Below the pieces are notes generated by a model, which saw nothing but the letters and a program-made list of their open reading frames with translations, was not told the origin of the DNA and ran no database searches. DNA of 64,000 bases from Hyphomicrobiales bacterium (GTDB taxonomy: Bacteria; Pseudomonadota; Alphaproteobacteria; Rhizobiales; Rhizobiaceae), in the NCBI GenBank assembly GCA_021775415.1, contig JAJFHV010000019.1, forward strand, positions 1 through 64,000, given 5' to 3'. Below, in pieces: positions 25,892-35,388 of this stretch; position 1 is the first letter of the stretch; every line of letters begins with the position of its first letter. Position numbers and translations under genes: made by a program.

Positions 25892-26752
25892 ATGCTAAAT
25901 CCAACGGAACTTGTTGCTGCTGAGCTGGGGAAGCATTTGTCCAGCACTTATCTGCATTATTTTGGCGAAAGACAGCCGGAATATGCCAGCTACCTGGGTG
26001 GTGCAGCACGGCTTGTGCTTGAGCGGATCGGTAATTCCAATGCGCTCTATCACAATGTAAATCACACGGTCATGGTAACCTTGTGCGGACAGCAGATTAT
26101 CACAGGCAGATTGCTGTCCGAGGCGCTTAAACCTGACGACTGGCTTCACTTCACAATGGCGCTTCTCGTGCATGACATTGGGTACATTCGCGGTATATGC
26201 AAGCAGGATACGGAAACGGAATTTGTCATCAACATGGAAGGCGAGATGATCACCCCACCGAGGGGTGCATCGGATGCATTTTTGACGCCGTACCATATTG
26301 ATCGTGGCAAGATTTATGTGATGGAGCGGTTCGGGAAGTCCCAATACATCGACGAAAAACGCATTGCAGACATGATCGAAATGACCCGGTTTCCAATCCC
26401 GCAGACCCCGGTCCACCAGGAAACCAGAACAGAAGGCGCGCTTGTTCGGGCAGCCGATCTCGTCGGGCAGATGGGTGATCCGTTCTACCATTGCAAGAGC
26501 AATGGGTTGTTCGCTGAATTTTTGGAGAGCGGGACCGCGGAAAACCTGTCTTACACCACCCCGGCCGATCTTACGGACAAATATCCAGAGTTTTTCTGGA
26601 GTTGTGTCGAACCCTTCATTGGGCCAGCACTGGATTATCTTCGTCTTACGACCGAAGGGAAAATGTGGATCGCCAACCTCTATTCCAACCTGTTTCAGGC
26701 TGAGCATGAAACCCACCACATTGGCCCATTCCCAGGCGTTGAAAATTCATAG
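25892..26752 (+). CDS. HD-domain metal-dependent phosphohydrolase
   Basis: The 286-residue protein has the HD-superfamily metal motif: ALYHNVNHTVMVT with H54 and H58, then LLVHDIGYIRG with H94 and D95. Further conserved features (TPYHIDRGKIYV) support a hydrolase of phosphomonoester or nucleotide substrates; specificity is unknown. GGAGGGGGC before the ATG is a strong ribosome-binding site. It is a separate gene between PilZ and GGDEF genes, so a link to cyclic nucleotide signalling is possible but unproven. Confidence 0.88.
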   Translation: MLNPTELVAAELGKHLSSTYLHYFGERQPEYASYLGGAARLVLERIGNSNALYHNVNHTVMVTLCGQQIITGRLLSEALKPDDWLHFTMALLVHDIGYIRGICKQDTETEFVINMEGEMITPPRGASDAFLTPYHIDRGKIYVMERFGKSQYIDEKRIADMIEMTRFPIPQTPVHQETRTEGALVRAADLVGQMGDPFYHCKSNGLFAEFLESGTAENLSYTTPADLTDKYPEFFWSCVEPFIGPALDYLRLTTEGKMWIANLYSNLFQAEHETHHIGPFPGVENS

Positions 26753-26928
26753 CCGGACAATCAAGCCCCGGAGACATGCCGCCCGGTTTGATGTTCACGA
26801 AGATTGGAATTTCGATCGCTTCCGGCCTTTTGGAACAACAATTTTTATCAAAGTTTAACCATGTCCTTTAAGTGACAATTGATTCAATTTTGATAGATTT
26901 TGGGTAACAATAATAAATAACGGTCTCG

Positions 26929-27717
26929 ATGTTGCCCATGAGATTACGAAGAAAAATTGATACATCAGCGATAATGCTGATGACCAACACAGTCCTGTTC
27001 GGGGTTGGCGCCGGTCTGGTTGCGACGTCCTGGATCAACTTTGCGAATCATCACAGCCCCACTCGTCGCACATTAGAAGCACTGCTTTCGATTGAGCAGC
27101 CCATGCTTTTGATGACGGTTGCGCTGATGTTGGGTGGCTTGTTTCATTCTTTTACAATTCTGTACCCTGCGCTTATCAAGCGGGAGGTCGAACAGCTTCA
27201 AGCTTTGAGCAACGCAGACAGTTTTCGGGATCAGGCCCATCGGGACGGATTGACCGGTGTGCACAATCGACGTTTTTTTGACCAAACCATTCGAGCCTAT
27301 GTGAATGAGTTCAAATCAAAAAGAGCAAGCTTCGGGCTGCTTTTACTTGATCTGGATCATTTCAAGAAAATCAATGACAACTTTGGTCATGAAGTTGGAG
27401 ACCTGGTGCTCAAGGAAGTATGTGTTCGTATGAAAGCGCTAATCAGAGAACATGATGTTTTTGCGCGAATTGGTGGAGAAGAATTCGCGGTGATTGCGAC
27501 GTTTGCAGGCAATGAACAATTGCCGATAATTGCAGAACGTTATCGCACTCAAATAGAAGCTTTGCAGATTCCGGTTGGTGACACCATCATCAACCCAACC
27601 GTATCGATCGGCGCTGCCGTCAACAAGGGAGTTGATAACCCGGACGAGTTGTTCAACGTCGCCGATGCAAGGCTATATGAGGCGAAGCGGGCCGGCAGAA
27701 ACCGGGTGTCGATCTAA
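26929..27717 (+). CDS. Membrane diguanylate cyclase (GGDEF)
   Basis: The 262-residue protein has two membrane helices (about 14-36 and 58-80) and a C-terminal GGDEF domain from about residue 100: DGLTGVHNRRFFDQ, LLDLDHFKKINDNFGHE and the active-site GGEEF at 182-186. The RxxD inhibitory site (R173-D176) is present five residues before it. It should make cyclic di-GMP from two GTP and be subject to product inhibition. No other sensory domain is present. The PilZ protein 1.7 kb upstream may be a receptor. Confidence 0.92.
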   Translation: MLPMRLRRKIDTSAIMLMTNTVLFGVGAGLVATSWINFANHHSPTRRTLEALLSIEQPMLLMTVALMLGGLFHSFTILYPALIKREVEQLQALSNADSFRDQAHRDGLTGVHNRRFFDQTIRAYVNEFKSKRASFGLLLLDLDHFKKINDNFGHEVGDLVLKEVCVRMKALIREHDVFARIGGEEFAVIATFAGNEQLPIIAERYRTQIEALQIPVGDTIINPTVSIGAAVNKGVDNPDELFNVADARLYEAKRAGRNRVSI

Positions 27718-27731
27718 GATACGACGCACCA

Positions 27732-28490
27732 TCATTCCATTCTAGTGGTCACCGCCAGATATCGTCCATCCGGGCCTTCAAAACCAACCTTGCGCATCAG
27801 GATCAGGATTGCGACGGCCAAGTGGCCCTTTTCCGGGTAATAAGTGATGATATCCGCCAGATCATAGTCCAGCGGACAGTGACGGCTTGGAGGAATTGAC
27901 TGGTCATCATGCAGAATCTTCGTTGTGCCACCAGGTGCAGCGTCGATCTGTAGTAGTCGGAACCCCCCAACATCGCCAAATCCCTCGCATTCAGCAGGAG
28001 TGGGGAAATATTTACGCTCGATACGAAACTCCAGCGCCAAGTCAATCGGTGGAACAGTAATACGGGGTGATGCAACCATTCTTTTTGGATCAGCAACAAT
28101 TTCGGATGGCCGGTTGGTAGCAATTACGTTGCCGTGGTTTTCAAAGCTTTTCATCACCGTACCAGCCAGAATTTTGGCTTCTTCACGGGCATCAAAAATA
28201 TCCTTTGTGTCATCCTTGAGGTGCGCGCGAAAGGGAGAACCTGCGGTCCACTGATCGGTCAGTGTGTCGATTACATAGATGTTTGAGTAGGGAAACCCGG
28301 AGCCATCTTGAACACCGAACTCTTCAAATGCGAACAGGCCGCCATCTTGTGAGAACCCGAGTATTTCACGTTTCGCAAAGTCCCCCGCCAGGGCAATAAC
28401 CGGATTAAGAATGGCAATGCAGGCAATTATTACCCCGGTGCAAAGTGTGCCTGTTACCGATTTCTGGAGAGAAGGGGCGGTTACAAACAT
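27732..28490 (-). CDS. DUF2259 exported protein
   Basis: The 252-residue protein has a signal peptide ending near IALAG and then the DUF2259 opening FAKREILGFSQDGGLFAFEE followed by NIYVIDT. The family consists of predicted periplasmic proteins of unknown function. AAAGGAGATTGAAT before ATG 28490 sets the start. It follows the P1 peptidase gene on the same strand by 38 bases, so it is probably in the same operon as the peptidase and the upstream binding protein. Confidence 0.82.
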   Translation of the reverse strand: MFVTAPSLQKSVTGTLCTGVIIACIAILNPVIALAGDFAKREILGFSQDGGLFAFEEFGVQDGSGFPYSNIYVIDTLTDQWTAGSPFRAHLKDDTKDIFDAREEAKILAGTVMKSFENHGNVIATNRPSEIVADPKRMVASPRITVPPIDLALEFRIERKYFPTPAECEGFGDVGGFRLLQIDAAPGGTTKILHDDQSIPPSRHCPLDYDLADIITYYPEKGHLAVAILILMRKVGFEGPDGRYLAVTTRME

Positions 28491-28528
28491 ATTCAATCTC
28501 CTTTGGATCAAATGCTCAGGCCCACACT

Positions 28529-29536
28529 TCAAGTATATTTCTGTTTCCATGTAAGAAACAAGTCTTCCGCTTTAGGGGTCGCATCATGAATCCCGCGGGC
28601 GATGGCGCGTGACATCACGCTCGCGGCGTGTGCACCAAGGTCTGTCCAGTCATTTACAGAAGGGGTGATGCCAGATTTGCCGGTTGCAAGCGAAAAGGCC
28701 AGATCACCATCAAAGGGCGTATGGGCAGGCCAGATCGCCCGGGATATCCCGTCATGGCTTGCAATTGCAAGACGTTTCGCCTGAGCTTTGGTCAATACTG
28801 CATCAGTAGCAATTACACCGATTGTGGTGTTGGAAACGCTTGTCGGGTGGTTGCGAAACTTGATTGCCAGATCACTGCTGTTTTCGGGTATTTTCCCTGG
28901 TAGACCAAGGCCGCCAAATTCATCACCTTGTTCGAAAGGAGCAGCCCAGAAATGCGCGGTATTTCCCATGACCGGGCTGCCAAGCGCATTGACTGCAACA
29001 AGTGCTGCAATCGTTATACCATTGTTCAAAACGAGAGAGGCGGTACCAAGTCCGCCTTTGAGATCTGCCACAAGGGCACCGTAACCTGCTCCGGCAGAAC
29101 CAGTCTCAAATTGGCTGGATGCTTTTTCAACTGCCCGCCATCCCATCTTGCGATAGGGGGGATAGCGACCCCAATTCTTGTCACCGCCATTGATAAGATC
29201 AAACAGGATTGCAGCCGGTACTATCGGAACATTGATATCGCCAACTTTAAACCCTCGACCCATTCCGCGCAGTTTTGCCTGAACGCCGGATGCAGCATCG
29301 AGCCCAAACGCCGAGCCACCTGAAAGCACCAGAGCATCAACCGCTTCAACCGTATTTTCCGGTGAAAGCAGTTCCGTGTCACGGGTTCCTGGTCCACCGC
29401 CAAGCGCCGCAACAGATGCAATGGCCGGCTGGTCGCACAGCACGACACTGACACCGCTTTTAAGTGCATCGTCATGACAATTTCCAACCTTCAGGCCGGA
29501 AACATCGCATATCGAATTCAGGCGACCAGGTTTCAT
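28529..29536 (-). CDS. P1 (S58/DmpA-type) family peptidase
   Basis: The 335-residue protein is an Ntn-type autoprocessing hydrolase of the DmpA/BapA family: GGGPGTRDTELL near 47-58, LSGGSAFGLDAASGV near 71-85 and the expected self-cleavage/nucleophile site at SNTTIGVIATDA (N236-T237). Relatives release N-terminal residues, including D-amino acids or beta-peptides. No signal peptide, so cytoplasmic. Its ATG overlaps the stop of the upstream binding-protein gene (ATGA), so the two are coupled. Confidence 0.88.
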   Translation of the reverse strand: MKPGRLNSICDVSGLKVGNCHDDALKSGVSVVLCDQPAIASVAALGGGPGTRDTELLSPENTVEAVDALVLSGGSAFGLDAASGVQAKLRGMGRGFKVGDINVPIVPAAILFDLINGGDKNWGRYPPYRKMGWRAVEKASSQFETGSAGAGYGALVADLKGGLGTASLVLNNGITIAALVAVNALGSPVMGNTAHFWAAPFEQGDEFGGLGLPGKIPENSSDLAIKFRNHPTSVSNTTIGVIATDAVLTKAQAKRLAIASHDGISRAIWPAHTPFDGDLAFSLATGKSGITPSVNDWTDLGAHAASVMSRAIARGIHDATPKAEDLFLTWKQKYT

Positions 29537-30657
29537 TGAGTATCCGGTTCTGGTGTCTTTGCGATGCCAATTGGAACGAGTGCGGTGCCGTTCCATTGGT
29601 GAAGTGCAAACCGGTTTACGATGTTTTTGCCGTTGTCATCAAACTTTACCGGGCCGAGCACCGTTTCAAATCGCAGGTTTTTGAGATTGCTGGTGGTATT
29701 TTCCTGATTGTCGCCAAGGGCAGCAATCGCAATTTCAAGTGTCGCATAACCTATGAAAATCATCTCATCCGGGGGAATGTCGCGTGCCTCAAGCAAATTC
29801 ATCAGCGAATTGGCGCTCTCAATCGACTGGCCTACAGACTGCGTTACAACCAGCAAGCCGGGTGGCACTTCTGCGGCTCCTTCAAGAAAGGGTAAAACGT
29901 TGAGTGGTTCGCTGCTGGCGATATTAAGGAGTACCTCCATTTTTTCGGCATTTTTTGCGATGATCACCACATCTTCAGCTGCTGCTGCTGCGATAAAGAC
30001 AGCCCTTACACCAGAACGCTGCAAGCGGCGTATCAGGCCGGCCTGAGTGGATTGCGCCGAGCGGAAATTGTCTGAAAACTGCGGAGGTGTCCCGGCTTCT
30101 TCCATCAGCGCGCGAAAATTGTCAGAAAATGTGCGGCCGTAAATCGTGCCATCATCAACAATTGCGTAAGGGATGTCTTTCCAGTGTTGTGAAAGAGAGC
30201 TGGCCGCCGCAATCGCCGGATAGTCATCTCCAGGCGCGTATCTCCAAAGGTTCCAGTCCTCACGGTCACGGTCCTTGATCAACCGGATTGAGCGGGCACC
30301 CGCAACCAGAACAGGTACACCGGTGCCACGGAACTTGTTTGCGGCGACAGTCGCAGGCTCGTTACACAAATATCCGGTGGCGATTGCGATGCCCTTTGCT
30401 GCAAGATCTTCCGCAGCAAGTTGGCCAATTTCGATTACACAGCCATCGTCGACGACAAACAAGTCGTGACGGCCTCCCAAGGTTTCCATGGCAAGTTCTG
30501 CACCTTGCAGAAATCTCTCTGCAAGGGGTGAGGATGGGCCTCCAAGTGGCAGGGAAAGCCCAATGGTATCTGCCCTGGCAAGCCCGCCGGCCAGTGCCAG
30601 GCAGCCGAAAGTTATCTGGATCAGGGTCCGGTGGAAGGTCTTCCAGCAGAATTGCAT
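29533..30657 (-). CDS. ABC-type substrate-binding protein, branched-chain amino acid family
   Basis: The 374-residue protein has a signal peptide (ending LARA near residue 29) and a type I periplasmic binding fold: IGLSLPLGGPSSPLAERFLQGAELA, GVPVLVAGARSIRLIK and PYAIVDDGTIYGRTFSDNF. No permease or ATPase gene is nearby, so it is an orphan binding protein. It is divergent from a second such gene (30824-32017) and coupled to the P1 peptidase gene, which suggests uptake or sensing of a small peptide or amino-acid derivative. The ligand is unknown. Confidence 0.87.
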   Translation of the reverse strand: MQFCWKTFHRTLIQITFGCLALAGGLARADTIGLSLPLGGPSSPLAERFLQGAELAMETLGGRHDLFVVDDGCVIEIGQLAAEDLAAKGIAIATGYLCNEPATVAANKFRGTGVPVLVAGARSIRLIKDRDREDWNLWRYAPGDDYPAIAAASSLSQHWKDIPYAIVDDGTIYGRTFSDNFRALMEEAGTPPQFSDNFRSAQSTQAGLIRRLQRSGVRAVFIAAAAAEDVVIIAKNAEKMEVLLNIASSEPLNVLPFLEGAAEVPPGLLVVTQSVGQSIESANSLMNLLEARDIPPDEMIFIGYATLEIAIAALGDNQENTTSNLKNLRFETVLGPVKFDDNGKNIVNRFALHQWNGTALVPIGIAKTPEPDTQ

Positions 30658-30823
30658 TAGTCAAATATATCCTGGTCTGAGTGTCTTTAAAATTTCTAGA
30701 ACGCCTTGAATTACTCGGCAAGAGAATAACCGATTGTAGGATTGTATCTTTACTTCGTTGAAATCTGCCGCCACCATTGAAGATGGGGCAACAATAGACG
30801 ATTCCTTAGGGTAGAGAAAATTG

Positions 30824-32017
30824 ATGTTTTCCTGGGCCAAACAAATTTGTGGCATGATGGTGCTCATGGCGACCGGCTTGCAGTACGGCTTCGCCGCGGA
30901 GGTGAAATTTGGATTTCTCGGCGGTGTGACCGGTCCGGCAGCAAGCGTCGTAGCGCCCATTCGCGATGGTGCGCATCTGGCGCTTATGCAAATTAACCGG
31001 CAGGGCGGAATTCTTGACAATAGAAACGCGATTTTGGTTGTGCGCGATACTGGCTGTATGGGCGAAACCAAGCCAGTCAACGCTGCGGAGGCTCTGGTCA
31101 AGGAGGAGCATGTCAGCGCAGTAATCGGTGCGGTGTGTTCTTCAGCCACACTGAATGCCGCAAAGACCGTCACCATACCGGCAGGGGTAGTTATGATTTC
31201 ACCAGCCTCTACTGCTCGCGAGATTTCCAGCCTCAAGGATGAGGATTTGGTGTTTCGAACCGCACCTTCCGATGCGCTGACAGCTGAAATGCTCGCAATT
31301 CTTGCCAAGGAAGACGGGGAGGGCGGAGTGGTGATTGCCCATCCAGATAACGCATTCGGGCGAACGATGCTTGCGGCATTTCTGGAAACCATGCCACAGC
31401 CCGCCGGAACTTACGCCTATCCCGGCCAGGAAGGCACAAAAGGTGCATTTCGAAAAAATCTTGCCGAACTTGCAGAAAATGGCGGTAAACGACTTGCCGT
31501 TATCAGTTATTTTGGAGGCGCGGGAAACGCAATACTTTCGAGCGCCGGGCAAACGAAATTATATGAGCGATACTATGCAACGCAGGATGCAACCGACGGC
31601 AACAAGCTTGACCGGTTTGACGGTAGTTTAGTCGCGCTTCAACCGGCTCGTCCTGTTCATCCGGGTAGCTTCCGGTTTAAACGCGCTGCAAAATCTGCCG
31701 GGTTTGACGGCACGGCACAATTTTCTGCCAATGCTTATGATGCGGCCTTTATTCTGGCGCTTGCCATTCAAAGGGCAGGAACTTCCGATCCAACGGGACT
31801 GGGTGTGCATGTACGGGCGGTTGCCTCTGCACCCGGCGAACTTATCCTGCCAGGTCAATGGGAAAAGGCAGTGACGCTGCTGGGTGAGGGCAGGGACATC
31901 AACTATGAAGGTGCTGCAGGCAGTCAGGAATTTGATGAGCAAGGCGATGTGAGCGGCAGTTTCGTCAAGTCGATTGTGGAAGACGGTGTGCTTAAGATGG
32001 TGGGGAAAGTAGAGTAG
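30824..32017 (+). CDS. ABC-type substrate-binding protein, branched-chain amino acid family
   Basis: The 397-residue protein has a signal peptide (ending GFAAE near residue 25) and a LivJ-like fold: VKFGFLGGVTGPAASVVAPIRDGA, VIGAVCSSATLNAAK, PAGVVMISPASTAREIS. It is divergent from the similar protein at 29533-30657, with about 165 bases between them that must hold both promoters. There are no transport partners in the window. The ATG at 30824 follows a TAGGG/GAGAA stretch; one leucine codon upstream is a poorer start. Confidence 0.87.
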   Translation: MFSWAKQICGMMVLMATGLQYGFAAEVKFGFLGGVTGPAASVVAPIRDGAHLALMQINRQGGILDNRNAILVVRDTGCMGETKPVNAAEALVKEEHVSAVIGAVCSSATLNAAKTVTIPAGVVMISPASTAREISSLKDEDLVFRTAPSDALTAEMLAILAKEDGEGGVVIAHPDNAFGRTMLAAFLETMPQPAGTYAYPGQEGTKGAFRKNLAELAENGGKRLAVISYFGGAGNAILSSAGQTKLYERYYATQDATDGNKLDRFDGSLVALQPARPVHPGSFRFKRAAKSAGFDGTAQFSANAYDAAFILALAIQRAGTSDPTGLGVHVRAVASAPGELILPGQWEKAVTLLGEGRDINYEGAAGSQEFDEQGDVSGSFVKSIVEDGVLKMVGKVE

Positions 32018-32086
32018 CAGGTATTTGCTATCTAGCTTAGAAGAGTCCGCTTATCGTGGATAATGCGTCCTCACCTGTTGTGATTG

Positions 32087-32203
32087 CTAGATGCCCGAGG
32101 CCAAATACAGCTGCAAAGCAACGGCACCAATTGCGACAGAAATTAATAAAAAAACCAGACAATGTACGGGCTCAAAAACACCGAGCCATAAATGATATTT
32201 CAT
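32087..32203 (-). CDS. Small 38-residue membrane protein
   Basis: ATG at 32203 is preceded by a strong ribosome-binding site (GGGGGGTGAGTT). The product is a polar opening, MKYHLWLGVFEPVH, then a single hydrophobic helix, CLVFLLISVAIGAVALQLYL, and ASGI at the end. Gene length, start signal and composition all fit a real small membrane protein. An inverted repeat (32223-32246) lies just upstream in its presumed promoter. No family is known to me. Confidence 0.6.
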   Translation of the reverse strand: MKYHLWLGVFEPVHCLVFLLISVAIGAVALQLYLASGI

Positions 32204-32222
32204 AAACTCACCCCCCGCATAC

Positions 32223-32246
32223 GCTTACGTACGGTAATATGTAAGC
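32223..32246. promoter_or_regulatory. Inverted repeat GCTTAC-N12-GTAAGC before the small membrane gene
   Basis: GCTTAC at 32223-32228 and GTAAGC at 32241-32246 form a perfect 6-bp inverted repeat with an ACGTA-like core inside. It lies 20 bases upstream of the small gene's start, where an operator would be. Confidence 0.35.
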
Positions 32247-32341
32247 ATGGGTGTTTCAGGATTGATACAGTGGCATGTGGATAACTTCGGGCGACCGGGG
32301 AGTTTGGTGCTTAATGACAATCGTGGCTCGGAGCTGGTGAG

Positions 32342-33064
32342 TTATTGTGACGGGCGAGAGGTCAACAGTTCGAGGGGCAGCGGTGCGGAGTTGGTGGAAG
32401 CGAAAAGCTGATACCCACTATTGGGGTAGGCAGGTAACTGGGTCTGATTGCCTGCAACCAGAAATGTAGGCTGTTGAACCAAATAGAACACGCCAACTGG
32501 AGTAGGGTCTGTAATTGGGACCTTTAGTTTGAGTTGCTCGTCAGGATCGACATGCCCCCCATCAAATCGTACTCGGTCAACAGGCTCATAGATTCGCTGC
32601 AACCGAGTAAATCTGTCTGATGCAAAATCTTCGTCCCGCATAAGCATTTGATCGAATGACAGACCATCATAAAATGTGCTGGGCTTCGTCAGCCATTGGC
32701 GCAGTTCAAGTTCAAAGCCAGACCAGACTTTTTTGGTTAGATTGCGGATGGTTTTGGCAACAAAAATATGGCTCCGCCTGGCTGCGGGTTTCCATCCGGG
32801 TTGGGTTTTGGGGCCCAGTTCCCGTTTGATGACCAGAACTGCCGGTTGGGTATCGAATATTTCCTCAACAATCATGAACGGCTTCGTGATTGTACCATCT
32901 CCGGAAACACTGACGAGGCGAAAACCGCCGAGTTCGTCACTGAACAGGAAACCACCCGCAGAAAGCGCTTCTGAGCGAGCCGTTGCCAAGGAAAAGAAAA
33001 CTGTTGTTGCAGCGATTGCAACCACACCAAACATCCGTAGGCGTATTTTCACATTCAACTCCAT
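32342..33064 (-). CDS. Hypothetical exported protein
   Basis: The 240-residue protein has a signal peptide (MELNVKIRLRMFGVVAIAATTVFFSLATARSEA in two parts: basic start, hydrophobic core, cleavage near residue 31). The mature part has mixed beta structure (FRLVSVSGDGTITKPFMIVEE, HIFVAKTIRNL) and no recognisable motif. It is single, with repeats upstream. The function is unknown and the start at 33064 is chosen for the signal peptide. Confidence 0.6.
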   Translation of the reverse strand: MELNVKIRLRMFGVVAIAATTVFFSLATARSEALSAGGFLFSDELGGFRLVSVSGDGTITKPFMIVEEIFDTQPAVLVIKRELGPKTQPGWKPAARRSHIFVAKTIRNLTKKVWSGFELELRQWLTKPSTFYDGLSFDQMLMRDEDFASDRFTRLQRIYEPVDRVRFDGGHVDPDEQLKLKVPITDPTPVGVFYLVQQPTFLVAGNQTQLPAYPNSGYQLFASTNSAPLPLELLTSRPSQ

Positions 33065-33152
33065 TGGTATCTTTGAAACACGCCACAGATGCATACCAGA
33101 GTTTTGCGGGTTGTTTGCGGATTAACAACAAACAAACCATCTTGATCAGTCG

Positions 33153-33384
33153 AGACATCCGCTATTGGCACAAAGCAAACATCTGTGAGGCCTGCGGCTA
33201 TGTCCGCTTTCGGGGGTAAAGCAGACGTCATATAAGGATTACCGCATGTCCGTTAATGACCCAAAGCAGACTCTTTCGAAATCCCGTCAACGTCAGCTGT
33301 GCGGACTTAGCTACACAGGTTTTTCAGCAGGCTACTCTGACTGCGACACTCTCAGCACGTCTCTTATGTGCCAATAGCGGACAT
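33153..33384. repeat. Cluster of at least four GTCCGC-family elements
   Basis: Three units follow in a row: ATCCGCTATTGGCACAAAGC around 33157-33176, ATGTCCGCTTTCGGGGGTAA with GCAGACGT around 33200-33228, and ATGTCCGTTAATGACCCAAA around 33246-33265. A fourth, inverted, is at 33366-33384 (TGTGCCAATAGCGGACAT). They fill most of the 405-base gap between the exported protein and the Sel1-type gene; nothing else is seen there. Confidence 0.7.
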
Positions 33385-33468
33385 CAATCACGTTTAACTG
33401 GTCTTGAGGCGAGTGGGAACGATATTTCGGAAACCGGGCGTATCAGTTGTCATGAATGCAAGCTATTA

Positions 33469-35151
33469 CTACTCGGTGATGATATCCGCCGCAGTAATTG
33501 CCAACGGTTTACATTTAATATTTCTGTAACTCGCGTAATCGTCGTTACCTTCTGCAGGATTCTGCAACCAAACATCAACCTGTGAACGGGTTGGTGCTAC
33601 ATTCCACATTCTTCTTTTGTATCTCTTGCCATCCCTATTGTAGATGCATTCCGCAACAACCGCCCACCTTTTTTCTGAGCCAAAATAATGCTGCCCAATT
33701 ACACCAATGCATTTCTTGTTACGCTCGTTAGAGTTGCTTCTATTGTAGAGACCCGTACAAAGATCTAGTTGGAATTTCAGCTCATCGATCGGAGTATAGC
33801 CGATTGATCCCGCCATAAAATCCTCCGTAAGTCCCTTCTCTTTCGTAACGGAACCGTCTGGTTCAATAACAATCGTGGCGTATGTAGAGGCAATTCGGTC
33901 GGATATTTTTTTCAATTTTCCTAAAACAAACTTATCTGCTCCCGAACCATCTCTGAAATTCTTCTCTTGTCTAAATTTATTGACCGCATTTAATGTTTCA
34001 CTGCCAAACCTGCCATCGATTTGCTCGAGTTCATAACCGTTAAATCTTAGGTACTTTTGAAAATCTATTCGGTCATCCAAATTTAAATGTGATGGACAGA
34101 GTTTGTAACCCCTTTCCAAAATTGTAAGCAGTATAAGTCTGAGCTTTTTGTTATCCCTTTCAATCGCATCAAATGCCTGGTTTGATACTGGAATTGCGAT
34201 GTGAGTCTGATCCGCGTACAAAATCTTCACGATGTTTTGCACCTCATCAAATGGGGTAACATCATTGAAATCAAACATAGGATATTTAGCGAATGTTGAA
34301 TTTTGTATATTGACCACTAGTTCGCATTTATCGAAATCAACAAAATGAGAATAGGGCGACCCAAAGAAAAAGGATATTAGGGTATTGTTGATGAAATCAA
34401 GGTTCTTTTCCACATTGTACGCGGATAAATACGGTTTATTATTCTGGGGTTGGTTGGCTTTGTAATTGTCAGTCTTGAGAGAGGCCAAAGCGTTATTCAC
34501 ACGAGTTTGATTTTTTTTGGTATCCTCGCCCAATCTTTCCGCTCGTCTATAAGCAGCAAGTGCCTTCGGCAAATTTATTTCACCATCCAAACCTTTCTCA
34601 TAGATCCAACCCATAGCGATATGGGACCGTGCCACATCTAGATCGATAGCCATCGCCAGCCATCTTTTTGCTTCGGCAATATTTTTTTCTACGCCTTCTC
34701 CGTCCCGCAGCGCTGTACCGACGTTGACCAATCCAATCGGCGAGCCAGCTTCCGCTGCTTTCTTCATATTCCTAAAATATTGAACATCATCCTTTTCAAA
34801 CCCTTCGCCGAAACTGTAAAAAACAGCAACTAGATAGTGTCCAAACGGATACCCTCGAGCAGCCGCAATTGTTGCGTGCGTTGCGGATTTTTCGTACTCG
34901 CCCACCTTGTTATAAACTCTCGCCAAATAAGCTTGGAGGCGGCCGCTGCCTGGAAATTTTGCTACAGACTCAAGGCATGCCGATAACGCTCGTTCTCCAT
35001 CGATGTCTTTATAGGCAACCGCGCTTGCTAGCGCTTGATGATCAAACTTGTGAGCGGCTTCAATATCACAATGAGTAACAGGCGCTTCAGCCCACGCAGG
35101 GATAGCAATGAACAGTAGCGGGAAAAATAAAATTTGACGAATACTGATCAT
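33469..35151 (-). CDS. Sel1-repeat exported protein with peptidoglycan-binding-like segment
   Basis: The 560-residue protein has a signal peptide (ending AWA near residue 21) and TPR/Sel1-like repeats between about 60 and 215 (GHYLVAVFYSFGEGFEKDD, GLVNVGTALRDGEGVEKN, SHIAMGWIYEKGLDGEIN). A middle region has no known fold, and a segment RFNGYELEQIDGRFGSETLN (about 385-405) recalls the peptidoglycan-binding domain 1 motif. Sel1 proteins are adaptors in the envelope. The gene is distinctly AT-richer than its neighbours and is surrounded by repeats, which suggests recent acquisition. A substrate or partner is unknown. Confidence 0.78.
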   Translation of the reverse strand: MISIRQILFFPLLFIAIPAWAEAPVTHCDIEAAHKFDHQALASAVAYKDIDGERALSACLESVAKFPGSGRLQAYLARVYNKVGEYEKSATHATIAAARGYPFGHYLVAVFYSFGEGFEKDDVQYFRNMKKAAEAGSPIGLVNVGTALRDGEGVEKNIAEAKRWLAMAIDLDVARSHIAMGWIYEKGLDGEINLPKALAAYRRAERLGEDTKKNQTRVNNALASLKTDNYKANQPQNNKPYLSAYNVEKNLDFINNTLISFFFGSPYSHFVDFDKCELVVNIQNSTFAKYPMFDFNDVTPFDEVQNIVKILYADQTHIAIPVSNQAFDAIERDNKKLRLILLTILERGYKLCPSHLNLDDRIDFQKYLRFNGYELEQIDGRFGSETLNAVNKFRQEKNFRDGSGADKFVLGKLKKISDRIASTYATIVIEPDGSVTKEKGLTEDFMAGSIGYTPIDELKFQLDLCTGLYNRSNSNERNKKCIGVIGQHYFGSEKRWAVVAECIYNRDGKRYKRRMWNVAPTRSQVDVWLQNPAEGNDDYASYRNIKCKPLAITAADIITE

Positions 35152-35388
35152 CCCAAGCCCTCAAGTTTAACTATCTGGAGGCGTAACTTTCCACAAGTCA
35201 CGTAGAGAAACAATCATTAGACGCACATATTTGAATTGGCTCATCATATTAATTTGATGACATAAGGACTTGGCATCGCGAATTTGATGTTCACCGCATC
35301 CGGCCTTTAAAACGGAATGGGCATGAGCAACTATTACCTTTTATATTGGAAACGTGAGGCAAACCGTACGCTGAATTAAAGAAGGTCA

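Noticed and set aside
25895-26719. 274-residue minus-strand ORF opposite the HD-domain gene
   Set aside because: Long but it mirrors the HD gene, which has the metal motif and a strong ribosome-binding site.
30661-31392. 243-residue minus-strand ORF opposite the second binding-protein gene
   Set aside because: The plus frame has signal peptide and binding-protein motifs; the minus frame is serine/alanine-rich shadow.
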